Shown: positions 18,601-26,654 of the stretch, piece by piece | How the letters are laid out: every line of letters starts with the position of its first letter | Numbering within the stretch: position 1 is the stretch's first letter | Source of the DNA: Sphingomonas sp. Leaf407 | GTDB lineage: Bacteria > Pseudomonadota > Alphaproteobacteria > Sphingomonadales > Sphingomonadaceae | Assembly: GCF_001425385.1 (NCBI RefSeq) | Contig: NZ_LMQO01000001.1 | Location: 744,001 to 808,000 of the forward strand | Length of the DNA: 64,000 nucleotides | Direction of reading: 5' to 3' | Notes under the pieces: generated by a model | Told to the model about the DNA's origin: nothing | Database searches by the model: none | The model's input: the letters and a program-made list of their open reading frames with translations, nothing else | Position numbers and translations under genes: made by a program

Positions 18601-18858
18601 CAGCCGGGCGTCGCCGCCGCTGTTGGCCAGCGTGTCCCACGCCTCCTCGTCGCGCAGCCGGGGATCGATCTCGGCGCTCCACAGGACGCGGGCTTCCTCG
18701 CCGCCGGCATCGTCGTCGACGCAGGCGAGATGATGGCCGTCATACGGGCCATCCGGTTCGCCTTCGACCAGCCACAGCCGGCCGCGCAGCGACACGAACT
18801 GTCCCACCGACGGGCCTGATCCGCCTGTTGCGCCCCGTCGTTCCCGTAACCCGTCCAT
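15637..18858 (-). CDS. drmD: DISARM class 1 SNF2-family helicase DrmD
   Basis: 1073 aa from the ATG at 18858. N-terminal helicase lobe: [16 protein letters not shown] (Lys146), ILDEAHHAA with DEAH at 250-253, and [13 protein letters not shown]. C-terminal lobe: [58 protein letters not shown]. This is a SNF2/RapA-like ATPase, which defines class 1 DISARM together with drmMI. A GGGAGGGG lies 11 nt upstream of the start, rather far, so a start at a nearby GTG is possible. It is the first gene of the minus-strand defence run and diverges from cas3. It ends in an ATGA overlap with drmMI. Confidence 0.9.
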   Translation of the reverse strand: [1073 protein letters not shown]

Positions 18859-19046
18859 CCGGTCCGTGTCCCCTCCCGAACGGAGAGGGTGAGGGGGTGG
18901 GGGGAGGGGGACAACGCGGACTGGGTCCGTTACCGACCGTTCGGCCCGCGACCGCTGGCGAGAATACATCCGTTATGGATATGAATGGGGCGGCGATGCC
19001 GACCGATGATGAATATGCCGGCGGTACGGGAATGGGGAGAAAGCAA
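18859..19046. promoter_or_regulatory. drmD/cas3 divergent intergenic region with G-run cluster
   Basis: This 188-bp spacer must hold the promoters of both the DISARM run and cas3. At 18887-18910 the plus strand has four consecutive G-runs of 3, 5, 6 and 5 separated by 3, 1 and 1 nt, fitting the G-quadruplex pattern. Just left of it, 18871-18889 forms an imperfect palindrome (CCCTCCC/GGAGAGGG arms). No confident -35/-10 pair was found on either strand. The GC-rich block also resembles repeats common between genes in GC-rich proteobacteria. Confidence 0.55.
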
Positions 19047-21539
19047 GTGGACGTCATGCGACCATGGGCGAAGCTCGAGCGGGACGGGGACGACCGCATC
19101 GTCGCGGCGCTGCCGCTGCTCGATCACTGCCTCGACGTGGCGGCGGCGTTCCTCGCGCTGCTCCCGGCATGGCGGCCCGCGCTGGAAGCGGCGGCGGGCA
19201 GGTCGTTGACCGAACAGGATGTCATCCGCCTCGCGGTGCTGGTCGCGCTCCACGACATCGGCAAGGTGAACTGGGGGTTTCAGGCACGCTCGACCCCCGG
19301 TCGAGAGCCGATTGGCCATACCGCGCAGGTGGCGGGACTGCTGCTGCACACTGAATTAGGCCAAGGTGACGCGGCGACGATGGTCAAGGCGCTGCTCCGA
19401 TCGTGGAACGCGGCCGATCTGTTCGTGGCGGCGCTGGCGCATCACGGCCGGCCGATCGAGGCGTTCTGTAAGGGTGCGAGTGTCGACTCTCGGGTCGGCT
19501 TGGTCGATTATTGGCATTCCGACGCCGGCTATGATCCGATCGCGGCGCTGCTGGACGTCCTTGCCGCCATCCGCGACCGCTACCCGCAGGCATGGGCGGA
19601 AGGCCCGCCGCTTCCCGCCGCGCCGCGATTCACCGCGCTGTTCGCCGGGCTGGTGACGCTGGCCGACTGGGTCGGATCGGACACGCGCCGGTTTCCGGTC
19701 GGCGCACCGCATGGGACCGAACGCGAGGCGCTGCGTCAGGCATCGGCACAGGTGGCGGTCACGACGCGCGGCATGACCCTCCTGCCGACGCCCGAAGCCG
19801 ACTTCGCCCAGGCGTTCGGCAATGACCCGTACGACTTCCAGTACGCCGCAGCCGCCGACGATCTCGGCCCGATCGCCCTGATCGAAGCCGAAACCGGATC
19901 GGGCAAGACCGAGGCGGCGATGTGGCGCTGGCTCGAACTCCGCCGGCAAGGCCTTGTCGACGGACTCTATTTCGCGCTGCCGACCCGATCGGCGGCGGTG
20001 CAATTGCACGGCCGGGTCGACCGGATGTTGCAGCAAGTATGGGGCGATGGCGCGCCCGAAGCGGTGCTGGCGGTGCCCGGCTATCTGCGCTCGGGCGACG
20101 CGGAGGGGCAGCCGCTGCCCGACTTCGCGGTCCGCTGGGATAGGGGCGAACCCGATATGGCGGTGGATGCGCGCTGGGCGGCGGAGCGATCGGACCGGTA
20201 TCTTGCGGCGCGGGTCGCGGTCGGCACGATCGATCAGGCATTGTTCGGCGCGATTCCGATCCGCCACGCACTCTTCCGCGCCAGCGCGCTGTCGCGCAGC
20301 CTGCTGGTGGTGGACGAGGTTCATGCGTCGGACGCCTATATGACCGGTCTGCTCAAGCAACTGCTCGCCAATCATCGCGCGGCGGGCGGTCATGCGCTGC
20401 TCCTGTCGGCCACGCTCGGCGGAACGGCGCGCGCCGATCTGTTGAACCCGGCCGGCCCCAAGCCGACGCTGGCCGAGGCCGAGGCGGCCCCCTATCCCGC
20501 GCTGACCGCGTCCGACGGCATTGCGCGCGCGGTGCGGACCGGTGGGCGAACGAAGCAGGTCGGCATCACGACGGTCGGCTGGATCGACGATGTGGACGCC
20601 ATCGCCGCCGCCGCGATCGACGCGGCGCGTGCCGGGGCATCGGTGCTGGTCATCCGCAACACCGTCGACGATGCGGTAGATGTCGCGGAGGCAGTCGCGG
20701 CGCGTGCCGGCGATCTCGCCTTCGCGGTAGGCGACGTCGCCACGGTCCACCACGGCCGGTTCGCGCCCGATGATCGTCGCAAGCTCGATCGCGCGGTGGA
20801 GGCGGCTTTCGGCAAGGGACGCTCGGCAAAGGGGCGGATACTGGTCGGCACGCAGACACTCGAACAGTCGCTCGACATCGACGCCGATTATCTCATCACC
20901 GATCTTGCGCCGATGGACGTGCTGCTCCAGCGGATCGGCCGTCTCCATCGGCACGATCGCAACGATCGCGGCGCCTTTGGTGCGGCGCGTGTCCTGGTCC
21001 TGCGGCCGGCGGATCGCGATCTGACGTCGATGCTGCGTGGTGGCAATCCGGTCTATCGCAATGTCGTCGTGCTGGAGACGACGCTCGCCCTGATCGAAGC
21101 GAATCCGCACATCGCGATACCGCACGACAACCGTCGGCTGGTCGAGCATGCGCTCCACCCGGACGCCATCAAGGCAACCGCGACGGCGCGAGCAAACACC
21201 TGGCAGAACCATGCCAATGAGGAAGCCGGTCGCAAACATACGGAGGCCAAAACAGCCGAGGCGCTGGCGATCGATCTGACGCGGGACTATCGCCTGCTGA
21301 GCTTCGCCCCCGATGTGGAGGTCGCGGTCGCCACCCGCCTCGGTGGGCGCGACCTGATCGTCGATCTTCCCGAAGGTCTTGCCGGACCGTTCGGCGGGTC
21401 AGTCACACGGCTCAAGATTCCCGACTGGATGGCGAAGGGGATGAAGCCCGACAGTCCGGTCACGATCGTCGACACCGCCAGCTTGACCCTTGGCGAGCAC
21501 CGCTACCGCTACGACCAATGGGGATTGCGCGCCGGCTAG
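19047..21539 (+). CDS. cas3: CRISPR-associated nuclease-helicase Cas3 (HD-DExH)
   Basis: 830 aa from the GTG at 19047, which has GGGGAGA 6 nt upstream; an ATG three codons later (19056) and one at 18975 are alternatives. It is recruited by Cascade to nick and degrade target DNA. The HD nuclease domain has LLDHCLDVA and HDIGK (His69-Asp70), then AHHGRP. The helicase has ETGSGKTEAAMWRW (Lys287), VVDEVHASDAYM (Asp423), LLSATLGG, GTQTLEQSLDID and QRIGRLHRH. All motifs are intact. It stands alone on the plus strand, separated from its Cascade partners by the 12.5-kb DISARM cassette. The stop lies inside the left arm of an inverted repeat. Confidence 0.95.
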   Translation: MDVMRPWAKLERDGDDRIVAALPLLDHCLDVAAAFLALLPAWRPALEAAAGRSLTEQDVIRLAVLVALHDIGKVNWGFQARSTPGREPIGHTAQVAGLLLHTELGQGDAATMVKALLRSWNAADLFVAALAHHGRPIEAFCKGASVDSRVGLVDYWHSDAGYDPIAALLDVLAAIRDRYPQAWAEGPPLPAAPRFTALFAGLVTLADWVGSDTRRFPVGAPHGTEREALRQASAQVAVTTRGMTLLPTPEADFAQAFGNDPYDFQYAAAADDLGPIALIEAETGSGKTEAAMWRWLELRRQGLVDGLYFALPTRSAAVQLHGRVDRMLQQVWGDGAPEAVLAVPGYLRSGDAEGQPLPDFAVRWDRGEPDMAVDARWAAERSDRYLAARVAVGTIDQALFGAIPIRHALFRASALSRSLLVVDEVHASDAYMTGLLKQLLANHRAAGGHALLLSATLGGTARADLLNPAGPKPTLAEAEAAPYPALTASDGIARAVRTGGRTKQVGITTVGWIDDVDAIAAAAIDAARAGASVLVIRNTVDDAVDVAEAVAARAGDLAFAVGDVATVHHGRFAPDDRRKLDRAVEAAFGKGRSAKGRILVGTQTLEQSLDIDADYLITDLAPMDVLLQRIGRLHRHDRNDRGAFGAARVLVLRPADRDLTSMLRGGNPVYRNVVVLETTLALIEANPHIAIPHDNRRLVEHALHPDAIKATATARANTWQNHANEEAGRKHTEAKTAEALAIDLTRDYRLLSFAPDVEVAVATRLGGRDLIVDLPEGLAGPFGGSVTRLKIPDWMAKGMKPDSPVTIVDTASLTLGEHRYRYDQWGLRAG

Positions 21540-21759
21540 GGCCGATCGACACTTAATTGGCCGTGACGTCCGCATAGACCATTTCCGTCACCCCGGACTT
21601 GTTCCGGGGTCCACAGTACAACGATCGATGCCGATCGAGGCGCTTGCGACAGCGTTCGCGGCCAGGTGGACCCCGGAACAAGTCCGGGGTGACGAAGGTA
21701 GGGTGGTGTTTTCGACTACGGACTGCACCAGAATAGCTGGATGACGATCGGCCCTAGCC
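21534..21759. repeat. Nested double inverted repeat after cas3 (MITE- or REP-like)
   Basis: Two nested inverted repeats are present. The outer arms are 15 nt and perfect (GGCTAGGGCCGATCG at 21534-21548, complement at 21745-21759). The inner arms are 28 nt and perfect (21587-21614 and 21666-21693; core ACCCCGGACTTGTTCCGGGG), each itself nearly palindromic, with a 51-nt spacer. The outer left arm includes the cas3 stop codon. The element could be a small non-autonomous mobile element or a strong bidirectional hairpin ending cas3 transcription. No open frame of coding quality is inside. Confidence 0.85.
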
Positions 21760-21922
21760 CTTGCACCGATTGTCACCACCGGCCAAAATCGTATCGGGTG
21801 TAACGTAAATGTCGCACTCGCCGGTTTCGTATCCGGTTCCGCCGATGGCTGATGGACAGCCACCAAACCCTTCCATAACCTTAACAGGGATTTAGATTGA
21901 TCCGTCACCGGTGGGGTATCGT
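21760..21922 (+). promoter_or_regulatory. Upstream region of the autotransporter gene
   Basis: Together with the repeat to its left this makes the only gene-free stretch over 300 bp (21540-21922). The right part, about 21860-21905, is AT-richer (CCATAACCTTAACAGGGATT) and probably holds the promoter of the autotransporter, but no clear -35/-10 pair is visible. GGTGGGG at 21910-21916 is the likely ribosome site. Confidence 0.3.
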
Positions 21923-24900
21923 ATGACTGTTGTTTCGCGTCGCAATCGTCTTGCAATGCTGCTGGGGGCGGCGTGGCTGGGATCGACCGCGCTGGTCGCG
22001 ATGCCGGCCGCCGCGCAATCAACCAACCTGCCCGCACCGCCGGCACCGACCGGCGGTTATTTCATGGCCAACGGACAGCGGACGACCGACTATGCCGCAG
22101 CACTCGATTCATGGCGCAAGGACGCGCAGTTCGCGGTCGATTATACCAAGAGCTATCTCGGTCTCGAATATGCCTATGTCCTCGGACTGAACGGCAGCGG
22201 GCAGACGATCGGCATCAACGATTCGGGCGTCGCCTTCGGCCATCCGCTGTTCGGCGGCAGCGGCAAGATCAGCGGTATCCGCACCGTCGCCCCCGCCGGC
22301 TATGGCAATGACGGGCAGGTCAATCCCCGTCGCCCGTGGGAAATCCACGGCACCCATGTCGCCGGAACCGCCGCCGGCGCGCGTGTCGCCGGGCAGCGGA
22401 TGTTCGGCAATGCCTATGGCGCGAACATCCTGTCGGCGACGATCAACTTCGCGGCGGGCGATTTCCTGTGGTGGAAGGATCAGGTGCTCGACGGCACGAC
22501 CGTGTCGACCCCGCGCGACAACATCGTCGACCTTGCCAATACGGGGAAGGTTCGGATCATCAACAATAGCTGGGGATCGGGCACTTCGCTGCCCTATACC
22601 GCGTCGCTCGCCACCGCGCAGGCGCAGTTCCGCCAGGTGCTGAACGGCTTCTACGATCCGGTCCTGAAGAACGATGTGCTGGTCGTCTTTTCGGCGGGGA
22701 ACGGCGGCGGCGTCCATGCCAGCATCGATGCGGTGACGCCGCTTAACGACATGCGGCTGCGTTCGAACTGGCTGTCGGTCGCCAATTACCAGGCGAACGG
22801 CACCGCAGCGCCGAGCACCAGCTTCTGCGGCCAGACCGCAACGTGGTGCGTCGCCGGCCCGGGCAGCTCGGTCATCTCCAGCGTCACGACCTATACCGTC
22901 GATACCGCCGCGATTCAGGCGAAATATACCCGCGCCGCCTATCCCGGCATCTATGCCGCGACCACGCTGGCCACGTTGCAGAATGCCGCGACCAACGCAT
23001 GGCTGACCGTCCTCAACGGCTATCTCAACCGTCGCGCCGCCGCCGCTGCCGCCGGCACCAGTTTCGACGAGGCGGCCGAGCGGACCTTCGCCGCGCAGCA
23101 GGCGGTCGGCATCTCGCTCGCCTATGGCGCGCGCTTCGTCGGTGGCGATCCCGACGGCTATACCAGCACGCTCGCCAACATCCTGACCGTGCCCGGCAAC
23201 GTCGCGCTGATCGGCCGCGACTTCTCGGCATCGGTGCTGACCCAGGCGAACACGATCATCACCGCCGAATTGCAGCAGTTCATCCGCTTCAGCGGTCCGG
23301 GCTATGGCGCGCTGACCGGCACGTCGATGGCCGCGCCCAATGTGTCGGGTTTCGCCGCGCTGCTGATGCAGGCGTTTCCCGAATATAACACCGGGCTGAT
23401 CGCAGACATCCTCGTGTCCAGCTCGCGCGATCTGGACACGCCGGGCGTCGATCTGAAGTCCGGCTGGGGCGCGCCGCAGATGGGCGTGGCGCTGGCCGGG
23501 CCGACCGCGCTGCGTCAGACCCGCGAGGTCACGGTCGCGTCGGGCACCGTCGACGTCTGGACCAACGGCATCACCGACGCGCGCGATCGCTATTCGGCGG
23601 AAGTGCTCGCCGGCTTCGGCAATGACATCGGCGGGCTGACCAAGCGCGGCGGCGGCGAGCTGATCCTTGCCGGGGTCAGCAGCTACGGCGGCCCGACCCG
23701 GGTCGAACAGGGCCTGCTGACCGTCAACGGGCAACTTACCCGATCGGCACTGACCGCCGCCGGTGGCGGCACCATCGGCGGCAACGGCACGCTTGCCACG
23801 CTGACCGCCGCCTCGGGTGGCATCGTGTCGCCTGGCAGCGCGAATGCGATCGGCACGCTCTCCGTCGCCGGTGCGGCGGCATTCGGCAGCGGCAGCCAGT
23901 TGCTGGTCGACATCGGCGCCAGCGGCACGTCGGACCGGCTGGTCGCCGGCACTGCATCGCTCGGCGGCACGCTCACGCTGCGCCCGCTCGACCGGCTGCC
24001 GCGCTTCGGCGATGCCTATACAGTGCTCAGCGCCAATGGCGGTGTCACCGGCACCTTCGCCGCCGCAACCTCGTTCAGCGCGATCCTGTTCCCCGAACTG
24101 CGCTATTCGGCGACGCAGGTCGCCGCAACCGTCGCCGCGCGCCCCTATGCCAGCGTGGTCGCGGTCACGCCGGTGCAGACGTCCTACGCCCGCCTGCTCG
24201 ACAACAACCGCGCGGCCTATGCCTCGCTGCGCGGCACGTACGATCTGCTCGACTTGCAGGATGTCGCGACGATCCGCGCCTCGCTCGAAGGGCTCGCCCC
24301 CCGTGCAGAAACCGCGCGCCGCGCGATCGGGACGGTCAGCCTCGACAATATGGCGCGCTTCTATCGCGAGCGGACGGCGGCGATGCAGCCGGGCAATTTC
24401 ACCGGCGGATCGGTCGCGATGATCGGCAAGCCGCTGGAATTCGCCGCGACCGCCGTGGTCGCGCCGGGGCAGGCGATGAGCGTCGGCGACACGCCGATCA
24501 CCAACGTCCGCGAAAACGTGTTGCCCGACACCGTCTCCGCCTATCTGGCGGGCGGTTATCTCAAGGGATCGGGCGCGTCGATGCCCAGCACCTTCGGCAG
24601 CGACACGCGCGATCCGTTCGACGGCTTCTACATCGCCGGTGGCGTGGAAGCGGCCGTCACCGACACCGCGATGCTCGGCTTCGGCCTGTCCTATTCGGAC
24701 ATTGACGGCGAGCGCCGCTTCGGTCAGGTCGCGAACGGCGAACTGATCCTCGGCACGCTGTACGGCAAGATCGGGACCGTCACCGGGCCGGCGCTCGACG
24801 CGCAGTTCGGCGCGGGCGTGTTCCAGTCGCAGACGCGGCGTGCCGGCACGCTGGTCGGCACGGCGGTCGACCTGCGCGGGCGCGACAATGCGCTGGCGCT

Positions 24901-25357
24901 GTCGAGCGAGGTCGGCGCGAGCTACAGCCTCGGTAGCGAGGCGCTGCGCATCGGGCCGCGCGTCGCGATCCGCGCGAGCCGGATCGACTTCACGCCGATC
25001 GCCGAGCGTGGCACCGGGCCGGCATTGCTGATCGCCGAGGACCGCTTCACCAGCGTGCAGGGTCGCGCCGGACTGTCGTTCGACGGACAGGCGAACGGGC
25101 TGCGGCCATTCGGTTCGGCATATTTCGTCCATGACTTTCACGACCGGCCGGGCGTGTTCGACGCCGGCTTCGTCGGCGGCACCGGGGTGCGCGCACCGTT
25201 CGCGGTGGCGGGGCAGGACCAGAACTGGGGCGAGATCGGCGCGGGACTTGCCTATGGCGGCGAGCGTGTCGAATTCTCGATCGCGGCCGATGCCTCGGTC
25301 GGGCGCGACGATGTGCGCAACCAGTCGTACCGTGCCGGCGTGAAGGTGCGCTTCTGA
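21923..25357 (+). CDS. Subtilisin-like (S8) autotransporter serine protease
   Basis: 1144 aa from the ATG at 21923; a GTG four codons earlier is less likely given GGTGGGG 6 nt before the ATG. A signal peptide ends at AMPAAAQ. The S8 catalytic triad is Asp100 (GINDSGVA), His142 (HGTHVAGT) and Ser468 (GTSMAAPN), counted from this start; the oxyanion Asn is in INNSWG. After the protease comes an autotransporter-associated beta-strand repeat (LTKRGGGELILAGVSSYGG), a Gly/Ala-rich linker, and a C-terminal 12-strand beta-barrel ending in VKVRF, with the terminal Phe of outer-membrane proteins. It is likely surface-displayed or released. Substrate is not predictable. Confidence 0.93.
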   Translation: MTVVSRRNRLAMLLGAAWLGSTALVAMPAAAQSTNLPAPPAPTGGYFMANGQRTTDYAAALDSWRKDAQFAVDYTKSYLGLEYAYVLGLNGSGQTIGINDSGVAFGHPLFGGSGKISGIRTVAPAGYGNDGQVNPRRPWEIHGTHVAGTAAGARVAGQRMFGNAYGANILSATINFAAGDFLWWKDQVLDGTTVSTPRDNIVDLANTGKVRIINNSWGSGTSLPYTASLATAQAQFRQVLNGFYDPVLKNDVLVVFSAGNGGGVHASIDAVTPLNDMRLRSNWLSVANYQANGTAAPSTSFCGQTATWCVAGPGSSVISSVTTYTVDTAAIQAKYTRAAYPGIYAATTLATLQNAATNAWLTVLNGYLNRRAAAAAAGTSFDEAAERTFAAQQAVGISLAYGARFVGGDPDGYTSTLANILTVPGNVALIGRDFSASVLTQANTIITAELQQFIRFSGPGYGALTGTSMAAPNVSGFAALLMQAFPEYNTGLIADILVSSSRDLDTPGVDLKSGWGAPQMGVALAGPTALRQTREVTVASGTVDVWTNGITDARDRYSAEVLAGFGNDIGGLTKRGGGELILAGVSSYGGPTRVEQGLLTVNGQLTRSALTAAGGGTIGGNGTLATLTAASGGIVSPGSANAIGTLSVAGAAAFGSGSQLLVDIGASGTSDRLVAGTASLGGTLTLRPLDRLPRFGDAYTVLSANGGVTGTFAAATSFSAILFPELRYSATQVAATVAARPYASVVAVTPVQTSYARLLDNNRAAYASLRGTYDLLDLQDVATIRASLEGLAPRAETARRAIGTVSLDNMARFYRERTAAMQPGNFTGGSVAMIGKPLEFAATAVVAPGQAMSVGDTPITNVRENVLPDTVSAYLAGGYLKGSGASMPSTFGSDTRDPFDGFYIAGGVEAAVTDTAMLGFGLSYSDIDGERRFGQVANGELILGTLYGKIGTVTGPALDAQFGAGVFQSQTRRAGTLVGTAVDLRGRDNALALSSEVGASYSLGSEALRIGPRVAIRASRIDFTPIAERGTGPALLIAEDRFTSVQGRAGLSFDGQANGLRPFGSAYFVHDFHDRPGVFDAGFVGGTGVRAPFAVAGQDQNWGEIGAGLAYGGERVEFSIAADASVGRDDVRNQSYRAGVKVRF

Positions 25358-25362
25358 TCGCG

Positions 25363-25758
25363 TTGCTGCTGGTGTTGGCGGGACCGGAAGCGGTTCCGCC
25401 GACGTTCCTCAACCGGCCGGGTGCGTCCGCCGCCTTGCTTGATCGCGAGACGGCACGGTGTCGGGCGATCGCCACCGGCCCGGCGACGACGATCGACGGC
25501 AGGCAGTTGACGCCTGCCGTGCCGACGCCATTGCCGCGCGCGATCGAACCGGTCCGGTCATCGACCGACACCTGCATGATCGCGCGCGGTTGGCGGCGCT
25601 TCGTCCTGTCCTTCGGCGAACAACGCGCGTTGGCGCGAATGTCCGCAGCGCGGCGGATGCGAACCCTCGCGGCATTGCGCAGTGCAAGGCAGCCCGCGAT
25701 GGGGCGGCTGGTCGATGCTGGTGAACCGATGCTCCGTTCGCCACTCAGCCCGGACTGA
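25363..25758 (+). CDS. Small hypothetical protein with two cysteines
   Basis: About 131 aa, beginning 5 bp after the autotransporter stop. The start is uncertain: TTG at 25363, or CTG at 25354, which would give a short hydrophobic leader (IALLLVLAGPEA). Codon use has the strong third-position GC of its neighbours. Two cysteines, in TARCRAIATGPATTID and STDTCMIARGWRRFVL, recall small secreted or envelope proteins of alphaproteobacteria with a C-M-x-A-x-G-W motif. No function is assigned. It may be cotranscribed with the autotransporter. Confidence 0.45.
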   Translation: MLLVLAGPEAVPPTFLNRPGASAALLDRETARCRAIATGPATTIDGRQLTPAVPTPLPRAIEPVRSSTDTCMIARGWRRFVLSFGEQRALARMSAARRMRTLAALRSARQPAMGRLVDAGEPMLRSPLSPD

Positions 25759-25772
25759 AGCCGCTGCGCCGA

Positions 25773-26654
25773 TCAGTCCGCCGCGACCGCGATCGGCAAG
25801 CGCTGGCTCGCCTCGGCCTTCAGTCTCGGCGCATGGGTGAGGAAGTTGCGCAGCTCGGTCCGGCGGAGATGCTCGTCGGCGAACTGATCGTCGACGCCCA
25901 GCATCCATCGCGGTGCCAGTCGCTCCGGCGTGCGGTGCAGCGCGGTCAACTGCGCGGCGCGATCGCGTACCGCACCGGTGTCGTCCGCCAGCCCGGCGTC
26001 GACCAACTGGTCCGCCTGCCGCTCCAGCGCGACGGCGATCTCGCCGGGGGCCAGTTCGGGGTGATATTGTACGCCCCAGAACACGCCGCGATCATGGCGA
26101 ATCTCCGCCGCCTGCACCCGCGTCGCGGCATTGCCGGCGAGCAGCGTCGCGCCATCGGGCAGGATTTCGACCTCGTCGCCATGGATCGCCGGCGCGTCCC
26201 AGCAGCATGGTCGCCCGTCGAGCAGCGGATGATCGCGGCCATCGGCGGTCGCGACGATCCTGCGCGCGATGCCGGCCTCCATGCGTTCCGGCATCTTGCG
26301 GACCGTGCCGCCCGCCGCCGCTACCGCGACCTGTAGCCCGGCGCACGAGCCGAACGCCGGCGTGCCCGAGGCGAAGACCACCCGCATGAAAGCGATCTGT
26401 CGTTCGACCTCCGGGGTCGGGTCATAGACGTGCAACGGCGACCCGGTCAGGAACACCGCATCGAAACGCTCCAGCGCGTCGATCCCGATCGGTTCGCCAT
26501 CGGCGTCGGCGGGCGCGACGATCGTGATGTCGGCATGCGGTGCCAGTTGCCGCAAGGTCGCGGCATAGCTTTCGCCCGAACTCTTGCCGGCATGGTCGCG
26601 GCGGGCATCGCGTTCTTCCCGCGTTTCGCTTTCGGCAATCAGGAAACGGGGCAT
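25773..26654 (-). CDS. Class I glutamine amidotransferase (GuaA-type GATase domain)
   Basis: 293 aa. The nucleophile is Cys in AFGSCAGLQVAVAAAGG, and the His-Glu pair is in GVQYHPE, so the triad of class I glutamine amidotransferases is complete. There is no synthetase domain, so it is a stand-alone GATase, perhaps acting on a glutamyl or similar amide. The ATG overlaps the stop of the upstream ABC1-kinase gene by one base (TGATG), so the pair is an operon. The last 80 residues form a helical C-terminal extension beyond the usual fold. Partner enzyme and substrate are unknown. Confidence 0.8.
   Translation of the reverse strand: MPRFLIAESETREERDARRDHAGKSSGESYAATLRQLAPHADITIVAPADADGEPIGIDALERFDAVFLTGSPLHVYDPTPEVERQIAFMRVVFASGTPAFGSCAGLQVAVAAAGGTVRKMPERMEAGIARRIVATADGRDHPLLDGRPCCWDAPAIHGDEVEILPDGATLLAGNAATRVQAAEIRHDRGVFWGVQYHPELAPGEIAVALERQADQLVDAGLADDTGAVRDRAAQLTALHRTPERLAPRWMLGVDDQFADEHLRRTELRNFLTHAPRLKAEASQRLPIAVAAD

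Noticed and set aside
18859-18910. The palindrome and G-runs as a drmD or cas3 terminator
   Set aside because: It lies between two gene starts, not ends, and has no T-run.
22109-25141. A 1010-residue minus-strand frame opposite the autotransporter
   Set aside because: Shadow of a real gene with signal peptide, S8 triad and barrel; composition rich in Arg/Gly/Ala without domains.
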